DNA of 28,469 bases from JBLMZH01 sp050258715 (GTDB taxonomy: Bacteria; Patescibacteriota; Doudnabacteria; UBA920; O2-02-FULL-48-8), in the NCBI GenBank assembly GCA_050258715.1, contig JBLMZH010000025.1, forward strand, positions 1 to 28,469, written 5' to 3'. The position numbers were made by a program, and so were the translations under genes. Each line of letters begins with the position of its first letter. Position 1 is the first letter of the stretch. The notes under the pieces are model-generated. The model saw only the letters and a list, made by a program, of their open reading frames with translations. It made no database searches and was not told the DNA's origin. Below are positions 19,934-27,036 of this stretch, piece after piece.

Positions 19934-20590
19934 ATGATTACTTGGCTTTTGGACTTTTTGCATATTCTGACTGATCCGCAACGATTGATTGAATTTCTGT
20001 CCGCGTTCTTTGCCGGCGGTTGGGCGTATTTGTTCGTGTTCCTGCTGCTTTTTTCCGAAACCGGGCTCCTGCTCGGGTTTTTCCTTCCCGGCGATTCTTT
20101 TTTGTTTACCCTCGGAGTAATAGCCGGGGCCGGGGGCTTAAAGCTTTGGCTTTTGGACCTGGTTTTGATCGCAGCGTCCGTGATCGGGGATTCCACCGGA
20201 TACGGACTGGGGAGATACATCGGTCAGAGGGCCTTTAATCGGACGGATTCTTTTATTTTCAACAAAAAACATCTCGACCGCACCAAGACTTTTTTTGACA
20301 AGCATGGCGGCAAGACCATTATCTTTGCCCGCTTTATTCCCATCATCCGTACTTTTACTCCCTTTGTGGCCGGCGCTTCGCAGATGAGCTATTCAAAATT
20401 CCTGCCGTTCAGCATTGCCGGCGGGATCGGCTGGGTGGTGATCGTCACTTTTTTGGGTTATCAGCTCGGAAACATTCAGTTCGTTCGCCAGCATTTTGAC
20501 AAGTTCATAATCGGAATTATTTTGGTTTCTTTGATCCCGGTTTTTATCGAATGGCTGAGAAGCCGGCGAAACAAAAATATTAGCTCTTAA
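19934..20590 (+). CDS. DedA-family membrane protein
   Basis: A polytopic inner-membrane protein of 218 residues counted from 19934. The ATG at 19925 overlaps the -10 box, so the in-frame ATG at 19934 is preferred and the mRNA would be leaderless. DedA (SNARE-associated/VTT) hallmarks are visible: 'ETGLLLGFFLPGDSFLF' (re-entrant loop, about residues 40-56), 'GDSTGYGLGRYIG' and 'FARFIPIIRTFTPFVAGASQM' split around a re-entrant helix (about 127-147). Members flip polyprenyl-phosphate or phospholipids and support envelope homeostasis. It is followed 13 bases later by a secreted protease, with which it may share a transcript. Confidence 0.92.
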   Translation: MITWLLDFLHILTDPQRLIEFLSAFFAGGWAYLFVFLLLFSETGLLLGFFLPGDSFLFTLGVIAGAGGLKLWLLDLVLIAASVIGDSTGYGLGRYIGQRAFNRTDSFIFNKKHLDRTKTFFDKHGGKTIIFARFIPIIRTFTPFVAGASQMSYSKFLPFSIAGGIGWVVIVTFLGYQLGNIQFVRQHFDKFIIGIILVSLIPVFIEWLRSRRNKNISS

Positions 20591-20603
20591 AATTTCCGGC
20601 AAG

Positions 20604-21515
20604 ATGGCGTTTTTCAAGAAAATTTTTGGATACTTTATTATTGCCGTGCTGGCCTTAGGCGGCCTTTTTGCGTTCCGGACCCAAGCCAGCCCGTGCAATC
20701 GGACACTTAAGTATTCAATAGGACAGGTTGACCCGAGATTTGAAATTGGCAAGGACAAACTTGCCGCAGAGATTGAATCAATGGCCAAGCTTTGGGACGG
20801 AGCGGCTTCCGGAAAAGAGCTTTTCGCTTACGACGAGAACGCCGCTTTTAAGATCAATCTTATTTTTGACGAGCGCCAGCAGCGCACTATAGATGAACGG
20901 AACCTGAGAAAAACCATTGACCTCAGCGAAAATTCATACCAGTCCTTGGTCGACCAGCACAACGCCTTGTCCTACCAGCACAAGCAGGACCTTTCCGACT
21001 ATGACCAAAAACGGGTCCAGTACGAAACTGATCTCGCTCAGTTTAATGCCGAAGTCCAAAAATGGAACCGCCAGGGCGGCGCCCCCGCGGCCGAATACAA
21101 GCTTTTAAACCAGAGGAAAGCCGAATTAGTGGCCGTTTCCAACCAGCTTGAAGCCCAAAGGCTTTCGATCAACAGCCAGACAAACGACTTGAATACTCTC
21201 GCAGCCAAGATCAATGAGATGGCCAAGAGCCTAAACCTCAACGTCGACAACTATAACGGCCGTTTTGGAGAGGCCAGGAAATTCGACCAGGGCATGTACA
21301 CGGGAAAAGAGATTGACATCTACCAATTCAACGACGAATCCGATTTAAAACTGGTGCTGGCGCATGAACTGGGGCACGCGCTGTCGCTTGAACATGTCGA
21401 CGATCCGAAGGCGGTCATGTATTACCTTATGGACCAGCAGAATTTGGCGAACCTTCAGCTGACGGACACTGACAAGGCAGCACTCTTAAAGGAATGCAAG
21501 GTCCTGTTATGGTAA
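20604..21515 (+). CDS. Secreted/membrane-anchored matrixin-like zinc metalloprotease
   Basis: A 303-residue protein. The N-terminal hydrophobic segment 'IIAVLALGGLFAFRTQA' (about residues 12-28) is a signal peptide or anchor. A central coiled coil (about 105-220) rich in Gln/Asn/Glu forms a long spacer. The catalytic domain near the end has 'HELGHALSLEH' (about residues 251-261), the H-E-x2-H-x2-G-x2-H zinc site of metzincins, followed by 'AVMYYLM' as the Met-turn. The metzincin site at the C-terminal end of a coiled coil is an uncommon arrangement. Its stop overlaps the start of the peptidase downstream. Substrate unknown; envelope or surface proteolysis is likely. Confidence 0.85.
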   Translation: MAFFKKIFGYFIIAVLALGGLFAFRTQASPCNRTLKYSIGQVDPRFEIGKDKLAAEIESMAKLWDGAASGKELFAYDENAAFKINLIFDERQQRTIDERNLRKTIDLSENSYQSLVDQHNALSYQHKQDLSDYDQKRVQYETDLAQFNAEVQKWNRQGGAPAAEYKLLNQRKAELVAVSNQLEAQRLSINSQTNDLNTLAAKINEMAKSLNLNVDNYNGRFGEARKFDQGMYTGKEIDIYQFNDESDLKLVLAHELGHALSLEHVDDPKAVMYYLMDQQNLANLQLTDTDKAALLKECKVLLW

Positions 21516-22078
21516 AGCCGAAGTTTGCGGACGCGTCAAAGTACGGATTTTTGATTGAACCGAGATATTACTATTTTGGCTGGTCGAATTCGCCGAAAGT
21601 GCTGGGGCGGCCGGCGGTTTTGGAAGCGCTGGTTAAGGCCAGAGCATTGCTTCCCAAGGGCTACAATTTCAAGATCTGGGATCTAATGCGTCCGCGGCCC
21701 GTTCAGCAGGCGATGCTCTACAGCTTTTGCCGGAGAATCAAGCGGTCGCATCCTGATTGGAGCCAAAAACAGATTTGGACCGAAGTTTACAAGTTCGGAG
21801 CGAGGCCGTTGAAGACAGTCATAAGGCCGGATTGCCACCGCAACGGCGGAGCTGTTGATCTGACGATCGTTGACCGGAAAGGGGAGGAACTTTACATGGG
21901 AACCGATCATGACGATTTGACGGACAAGGCCGCAACCGATTTCTTTGAAAATAAGTTTAAGCTTAAGCCCAGCCAACTGGAGGCCAGGAACAACCGGCGG
22001 CTTTTAAAACGTGCGCTTGAAAAAAACGGTTTCTCCAACTACTCCCGAGAGTGGTGGCATTGGAGCATTGAGGATTGA
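21509..22078 (+). CDS. M15 family D-Ala-D-Ala dipeptidase (VanX/DdpX-like)
   Basis: About 189 residues from the ATG at 21509, which has an AAGG SD 8-9 bases upstream; an in-frame ATG at 21494 is less well placed. The catalytic pattern of M15D zinc peptidases is clear: 'IWDLMRPRPVQQAM' (Arg that binds the substrate carboxylate), 'CHRNGGAVDLTIVD' (the H-x6-D zinc pair) and 'EWWHWSI' (catalytic Glu and third zinc His) near the end. Family members hydrolyse D-Ala-D-Ala. In an organism without vancomycin genes the likely role is cell-wall turnover. No signal peptide is seen, so the enzyme is probably cytosolic. Confidence 0.88.
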   Translation: MVKPKFADASKYGFLIEPRYYYFGWSNSPKVLGRPAVLEALVKARALLPKGYNFKIWDLMRPRPVQQAMLYSFCRRIKRSHPDWSQKQIWTEVYKFGARPLKTVIRPDCHRNGGAVDLTIVDRKGEELYMGTDHDDLTDKAATDFFENKFKLKPSQLEARNNRRLLKRALEKNGFSNYSREWWHWSIED

Positions 22079-22099
22079 CGTGGAAAGGCGGAGTTGGGG

Positions 22100-22128
22100 T
22101 TGAGTTTTTAAGCAGAAAAGTCTATAAT
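22100..22128 (+). promoter_or_regulatory. secDF promoter
   Basis: TTGAGT (22100-22105), 17-base spacer, perfect TATAAT (22123-22128). Start near 22135. Confidence 0.75.
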
Positions 22129-22140
22129 TCGAGATGACTT

Positions 22141-22157
22141 GGGGATAACCCCTTTTT
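22141..22157 (+). promoter_or_regulatory. Short terminator-like hairpin in the secD leader
   Basis: GGGG-ATAA-CCCC followed by TTTTT lies between the promoter start and the secD ATG (22173). It could act as an attenuator, but a 4-bp stem is marginal. Confidence 0.35.
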
Positions 22158-22172
22158 AATTGTTATCGAATA

Positions 22173-23528
22173 ATGAAAAGATCAAGACTATACCTTTTGT
22201 TTCTGGGAATCTTGCTTTTGGCCTTAGGCGCCGGCTATATCGACTATCCCAAAGGGAGCAAGATCGATTTAAGGGCGCTTAAGATCCCGATCAACAAACA
22301 ATACAACCTTAAGTTAGGCCTCGACTTGCAGGGCGGTTCGCATTTGGTTTACGAAGGCGATCTTAAGGATATCGAGCCTGGAGCCCGGGCGGACGCCATG
22401 AACTCGGTCCGCGACGTCATTGAACGGCGCGTCAACGCATTCGGCGTTTCTGAACCGCTGGTCCAAGTTTCCGGAGAGAACCGCATCATCGTTGATTTGG
22501 CGGGGATCAAGGACATTAATCAGGCCATTGATCTTATCGGGCAAACCCCGTATTTGGAATTCAGGGAAGAAAACCCCAACCCCACGATCCCAGCAGGGCA
22601 AGAGGGCCAAACCGAAGTTTCTATTGATCCGCAATCCTTGTTTTTGCCCACCGGGTTAACCGGCAAAGAACTCCAGCGCGCGACCCTTGAATTTAATCAG
22701 CAGACCGGAGCTCCTGAAGTCACGTTGCAATTCAATTCCGACGGGACTAAAAAATTCTCCGACATTACTCAAAAGAACATCGGCAAAAGGGTGGCGATCT
22801 TCCTCGATGGTCAGATAATCTCTTCACCCACCGTACAAACCGCCATTACTGACGGCAAGGCCGTCATCAGCGGGCAATTCACGGTGCAGGAAGCCAAGGA
22901 CCTGGTGACAAGGCTTAATTCAGGCGCCCTGCCGGTTCCGATTAAACTTATCCAGCAGCAGAACGTCGGCGCGAGCTTGGGAATGATTTCGGTCAAAAAG
23001 AGCGTCGCTGCCGGCTTGATCGGATTTGTAGTCATCGCCCTCTTTATGATCATTTATTACCGCTTGCCTGGTTTCCTCGCTGTTATCGCTTTGTCCATTT
23101 ACGTCCTGCTCAGCCTTGCCTTGTTTAAGATCTTCAATATCACCCTGACACTGGCCGGGATCGCCGGCTTCATCCTGTCAGTCGGTATGGCTGTGGACGC
23201 CAATATTTTGATTTTCGAGCGCATGAAGGAAGAATTGAGGAAAGGCAAAACTCTGGATCAGGCGGTTGAAGACGGATTCTCAAGAGCCTGGCTTTCGGTC
23301 CGCGACTCGAACGTCTCAAGCTTGATCACGACCTTAATCCTCGGATACTTCGGCTCCAGCATTATCCGCGGTTTTGCCGTGACTCTGGGCTTGGGCATCG
23401 TCGTTTCGATGTTCACTGCCATTACCGTGACCAGAACCTTTTTGAGGCTTTTGGTAGGCCACAGAATACTTGTCCGACACAGTCTGTACGGCGTTAAAAA
23501 AATGTCAGAGGAGAAAGCCCATGCTTAA
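22173..23528 (+). CDS. secD: Protein translocase subunit SecD
   Basis: A 451-residue RND-fold subunit of the SecDF complex that uses the proton gradient to pull exported proteins out of SecYEG. One N-terminal span (about residues 5-22), the D1 motif 'LGLDLQGGSHLVYEGDL' (about 48-64), a periplasmic P1 region up to about 265, then five C-terminal spans with 'GMAVDANILIFERMKEEL' (D-A/N-x-I-x-x-E-R motif). The order is normal and length is on the short side. No SD is visible; it has its own promoter. It overlaps secF by 8 bases. Confidence 0.97.
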   Translation: MKRSRLYLLFLGILLLALGAGYIDYPKGSKIDLRALKIPINKQYNLKLGLDLQGGSHLVYEGDLKDIEPGARADAMNSVRDVIERRVNAFGVSEPLVQVSGENRIIVDLAGIKDINQAIDLIGQTPYLEFREENPNPTIPAGQEGQTEVSIDPQSLFLPTGLTGKELQRATLEFNQQTGAPEVTLQFNSDGTKKFSDITQKNIGKRVAIFLDGQIISSPTVQTAITDGKAVISGQFTVQEAKDLVTRLNSGALPVPIKLIQQQNVGASLGMISVKKSVAAGLIGFVVIALFMIIYYRLPGFLAVIALSIYVLLSLALFKIFNITLTLAGIAGFILSVGMAVDANILIFERMKEELRKGKTLDQAVEDGFSRAWLSVRDSNVSSLITTLILGYFGSSIIRGFAVTLGLGIVVSMFTAITVTRTFLRLLVGHRILVRHSLYGVKKMSEEKAHA

Positions 23529-24429
23529 TTTTACAAAACACTACAAGTTCTGGTTTGCGTTCTCGGGATTGCTTCTTGTAATCGCAGTCGTTTCACTGGC
23601 TGTGTACGGACTTAAGTTCGGGATCGATTTCAAAGGCGGCACGCTTTCGGAGCTGTCCTTTAACAAAGGATTGCCTTCCAACACCGACATATCCGCCGTG
23701 ATGCGCGACAACGGTTCGCCCGAAGCGGTCATCCAGCCGACGCAGGGGAATGACGTTATCATCCGAACCGGACCTCAGGACAAAGCTCAGCATGACAAAA
23801 TCATGAAGGCTTTGAACGAAAAGTTCGGCGACATAACCGAGCAGCAATTTACCTCGATCGGCCCGGTTATAGGAAAGGAACTTCGCAATAAGGCCATCTG
23901 GCAGCTGTTGCTGGTCTCATTGGGCATTGTTCTTTACATCGCTTACGCTTTCCGTAAAGTAGCCAAGCCGGTTTCGTCCTGGAAGTTCGGATGGGCCGCA
24001 GTCGTTGCCTTGCTCCACGACTTGATGATTGTGATCGGAGTGTTCTCGCTTTTAAGCCACTTCAAGGGGGTCGAGGTCGACAGTTTGTTCGTGACCGCGC
24101 TTCTGACCGTTCTCGGCTTCTCAGTGCACGATACCATCGTTGTCTTTGACCGGATCCGCGAAAACCTGAGATTGAGGGCAGGCCAAGACCTTCCTGAGAT
24201 CATCAACTCAAGCATCAACCAGACTCTTATTCGTTCGATCAACACTTCCTTAACCGTAGTCTTCGTTCTGACCGCTCTTCTGTTGTTCGGCGGCGAAACT
24301 ATCCGCTACTTCGTCCTAGCCCTTTTGGTCGGGATCGTTGCCGGAACCTATTCCTCGATTTTTATCGCTAGTCCGCTACTTATGGTTTGGCACCGATTCA
24401 CGATGAAGCGCAAAGGGGCGAGGGCCTAG
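23521..24429 (+). CDS. secF: Protein translocase subunit SecF
   Basis: 302 residues from the ATG at 23521, chosen over the in-frame ATG at 23470 because it has a GAGGAG SD and begins 'MLNFTKHYKFWF', the usual SecF start. Periplasmic motif 'GIDFKGGTLSELSF' (about residues 34-47), then six spans in total with 'GFSVHDTIVVFDRIRENL' (about 198-215), the proton-relay helix. It overlaps secD by 8 bases, so translation is coupled. A strong terminator follows. Confidence 0.97.
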   Translation: MLNFTKHYKFWFAFSGLLLVIAVVSLAVYGLKFGIDFKGGTLSELSFNKGLPSNTDISAVMRDNGSPEAVIQPTQGNDVIIRTGPQDKAQHDKIMKALNEKFGDITEQQFTSIGPVIGKELRNKAIWQLLLVSLGIVLYIAYAFRKVAKPVSSWKFGWAAVVALLHDLMIVIGVFSLLSHFKGVEVDSLFVTALLTVLGFSVHDTIVVFDRIRENLRLRAGQDLPEIINSSINQTLIRSINTSLTVVFVLTALLLFGGETIRYFVLALLVGIVAGTYSSIFIASPLLMVWHRFTMKRKGARA

Positions 24430-24441
24430 AATTCATTCAAG

Positions 24442-24472
24442 AAAAACCCGACTTATCAACAGTCGGGTTTTT
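24442..24472. terminator. Terminator after secF
   Basis: AAAAACCCGAC (24442-24452) and GTCGGGTTTTT (24462-24472) form a perfect 11-bp stem with T and A flanks, capable of ending transcription on both strands. Confidence 0.92.
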
Positions 24473-24505
24473 ACTTTTTAAGGTAAATTTATTGTAATCA
24501 TGTTC

Positions 24506-24534
24506 TTGACATTCGGATACGTTTGTGCTATACT
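24506..24534 (+). promoter_or_regulatory. Promoter of the sigma4/HARE gene
   Basis: Perfect -35 TTGACA (24506-24511), 17-base spacer ending TGC, -10 TATACT (24529-24534). Start near 24541. It excludes the in-frame ATG at 24523, which lies inside the spacer. Confidence 0.85.
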
Positions 24535-24549
24535 TTAGGCGTTAATTTT

Positions 24550-25677
24550 ATGGACGCGAATTCTTCCAATAATCCAGCAGGTTCCAGCATCCTGGACACG
24601 ATCATGGGCAACCAAACCATGACCAATTTAACCAGTTTTGAGCCGTCAAAACTGGTTTATCAGGTTTTGGCCAATCTCAAGGACAGGGACAAAGAAATCG
24701 TGGTCAAACGCTTTGGATTGGACGGATTGGAAATCGAAACCTTGGAATCTATCGGACAGAAATATACTTTGACCCGGGAACGGGTGAGGCAGATCGAAAA
24801 AGATTCCTTAAGCCTGCTTAAGCAGAAAAATCTCAAAGAGCTTAATGTCGCTTTGCAGCTTATTTTTGATACTATCATCGAGCACGGCAACATCATGTCG
24901 GAAGACTTGCTCATTTCCACGGTGTTAGTCAGCCACAGCGATACCAAGGACGTTGCTGCGGTGAAATTTTTGCTCAGCCTTTCCGACCAGCTGAAGTGCG
25001 TCAAAGAAACTCCGGAATTCCGCCTGGCCTGGTCGGTCATCGGGTTTTCACCGGAGCGCATCAAGGAAGTGGTCGCCGCGTTTTCTTCGATTCTCAACTC
25101 GAGCGGCAAGGTTATGAGCCAGGACGAGCTCTACGCCAAATTCAAGCTGACGGAATTTTATAAATCGCACGCTTTGGAGCTCAACGACAAGGTCATAAAA
25201 AGCTATTTGGAGATTGCCAAAGACATTCAGGTCAATCCTTTCAATGAAACCGGGCTTCGCGACTGGTCCGAGGTCAAGCCCAGAGACGTAGGAGACAAGG
25301 CTTACTTGGTGCTCAAGCATCACGGCAAACCCGAACATTATTCCCAAATCACCAAACTCATTAATGAGCGAAAATTCGACGACCGGACTGCCTACCAGGA
25401 GACCGTTCATAACGAACTGATCAAGGACAGCCGTTTTGTCCTCATCGGCCGCGGCATTTATGCGCTGACCGAATGGGGCTACAAAAAAGGGGTCGTGGCC
25501 GATGTCATCAAGGACATTCTGGTTTCTTCCGGACATCCTCTTTCCCGCGATGAAATCATCGAAGAAGTTCTAAAAAGGCGCCTCGTCAAGAGAAACACGA
25601 TCCTCGTGGGGCTCTCCAACAAAAAGTATTTCTTAAAAGTAGGCAAAGACAAATACACTCTGGTCGCTCAAGCCTAA
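24550..25677 (+). CDS. Sigma-70 region-4-like / HARE-HTH fusion transcription protein
   Basis: 375 residues from the ATG at 24550, only about 9 bases after the predicted transcript start and without an SD. Residues about 35-85 are a sigma region 4: 'LKDRDKEIVVKRFGLDG' and 'TLTRERVRQIEKDSLSLL' match the -35-binding helix-turn-helix of RpoD nearly residue for residue. No regions 1-3 are present. The middle is helical. Residues about 245-315 carry a HARE-HTH domain like that of the RNA polymerase delta subunit ('AYLVLKHHGKPEHYSQITKL' through 'GRGIYALTEWG'), followed by a second winged-helix-like repeat to the end. Inferred role: an RNA-polymerase-associated factor that can touch -35 elements but cannot melt DNA. 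Confidence 0.8.
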   Translation: MDANSSNNPAGSSILDTIMGNQTMTNLTSFEPSKLVYQVLANLKDRDKEIVVKRFGLDGLEIETLESIGQKYTLTRERVRQIEKDSLSLLKQKNLKELNVALQLIFDTIIEHGNIMSEDLLISTVLVSHSDTKDVAAVKFLLSLSDQLKCVKETPEFRLAWSVIGFSPERIKEVVAAFSSILNSSGKVMSQDELYAKFKLTEFYKSHALELNDKVIKSYLEIAKDIQVNPFNETGLRDWSEVKPRDVGDKAYLVLKHHGKPEHYSQITKLINERKFDDRTAYQETVHNELIKDSRFVLIGRGIYALTEWGYKKGVVADVIKDILVSSGHPLSRDEIIEEVLKRRLVKRNTILVGLSNKKYFLKVGKDKYTLVAQA

Positions 25678-25683
25678 AAGCGG

Positions 25684-27021
25684 ATGCAATACATTCTCGA
25701 AATATTCCAACTGATCTTCGTTTTCGCGCTGGTCAAGTCATTCGGCTGGCTTTTGTTTTTATGGGTCGGTATATGGGTCTGGTATAAGCTTCGGATTGCG
25801 GGGGCCCAGGCGCGCTACGGCGCCACTTTAAAATGGATTTTTCTTGAGGTCAGGATCGACGAGCTCAACGAGCGTTCGCCTCTGGCTATGGAGCAGATAA
25901 TCGCGGCGCTTCACGCCATTCACACGGGTTATACCTGGGGCGAGCGCTTCAATGGCAAGTTTGTGACCACGGTCAGCTGCGAAATAGTCAGCCTGGGTGG
26001 GCGGGTATCGTTCATTTTCAAGATGGTCGATCGCTACCGCGATTTGTTCGAAAGCGCGGTCTTCGCTCAATATCCCAAGGCTGAGATTTACGAGGTCGAG
26101 GATTATCTCAAACATTTGCCCCGAATTTACGATCCGGAAACCGCGGAGTTCGATTTTTGGGGCACGCAAATGAACAAGCGCAAGGATGGCACTGAAAGCT
26201 GTTATCCGATAAAGACTTATCCGTCATTCGAACATACCCAGCAAAAGACCATCATTGATCCTTTGGCGGGCGTGCTCGAGGTCATGAGCAACATCCAGCC
26301 TTACGAGCTTTTGGTCAGCCAGATGGTGGTCAAGCCCGTCGACGAAAGCTGGAAAAAAGCGACTGAAAAGATCTTGGAAAAATTGCGCGGAAATCCGGCT
26401 CCGAAAAGGAAAAAAGGCGCCATGGATTTTATGTTTGATTTGCCGCTGCAGCTGATCAGCGGGCTGGCCAATATCGTTTTGCCCGGAGGAGGGGAAGCCG
26501 CTCCAGCCAAACCGGTCAGAGAAAAGGAAGAGCAGCCCAGCAAGATCCAGTACTTAAGCGAAGGGCAGAAGGATGTTATCAGCGCGGTTGAGGGGCAGCT
26601 CGCAAAGATCAGTTATGAAATCAAGTTAAGGCTTTTCTACCTCGCCCCCAAGGACAAGTTCAACAAAGGGCTGCGCGTTCCCCAGATCATCGGCGGCTAC
26701 CGCAACTTTGACAATCCGGCAGTCAACGGACTGAAGCCGGACCTGAAGAGAACCTGGACCGATTCGGGATTTAAATATTTTGAATCTTTGGAAAAACCGC
26801 TTCGGGACCATCAGAAGCTCGTAAGAAAGCGGAAATTTTTGACCGCATTCAAGGACCGCGACCATTATAAAGGCTCGGGCAAAACGATTTTGAACACCGA
26901 GGAGGTCGCGACTCTGTTCCATTTCCCGCAATCGCCGAATGTCCGAGTCTCGCAGCTTGAGCGCGTAGTCACGGTGAAGAGCGCGCCGCCTTCTGACCTG
27001 CCGATAGTTGAAAATATGTAA
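25684..27021 (+). CDS. Membrane protein paired with a TraG/HerA-like ATPase, function unknown
   Basis: 445 residues. A hydrophobic N-terminal hairpin (about residues 3-35) anchors a large cytosolic part. The body contains 'YRDLFESAVFAQYPKAEIYEVEDY' split over a helix-strand unit (about residues 118-140) and a hydrophobic segment 'FDLPLQLISGLANIVLPGGG' (about 250-269). A C-terminal alpha/beta part follows, with 'LRLFYLAPKDKFNKG'. It starts 6 bases after the sigma4/HARE stop and ends 15 bases before the ATPase gene, so the three may share a transcript. Its placement before a conjugation-type ATPase suggests the membrane partner of a DNA- or pilus-related machine. I do not recognise a characterised family. 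Confidence 0.7.
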   Translation: MQYILEIFQLIFVFALVKSFGWLLFLWVGIWVWYKLRIAGAQARYGATLKWIFLEVRIDELNERSPLAMEQIIAALHAIHTGYTWGERFNGKFVTTVSCEIVSLGGRVSFIFKMVDRYRDLFESAVFAQYPKAEIYEVEDYLKHLPRIYDPETAEFDFWGTQMNKRKDGTESCYPIKTYPSFEHTQQKTIIDPLAGVLEVMSNIQPYELLVSQMVVKPVDESWKKATEKILEKLRGNPAPKRKKGAMDFMFDLPLQLISGLANIVLPGGGEAAPAKPVREKEEQPSKIQYLSEGQKDVISAVEGQLAKISYEIKLRLFYLAPKDKFNKGLRVPQIIGGYRNFDNPAVNGLKPDLKRTWTDSGFKYFESLEKPLRDHQKLVRKRKFLTAFKDRDHYKGSGKTILNTEEVATLFHFPQSPNVRVSQLERVVTVKSAPPSDLPIVENM

Positions 27022-27036
27022 ATTATTGAAAGATCA

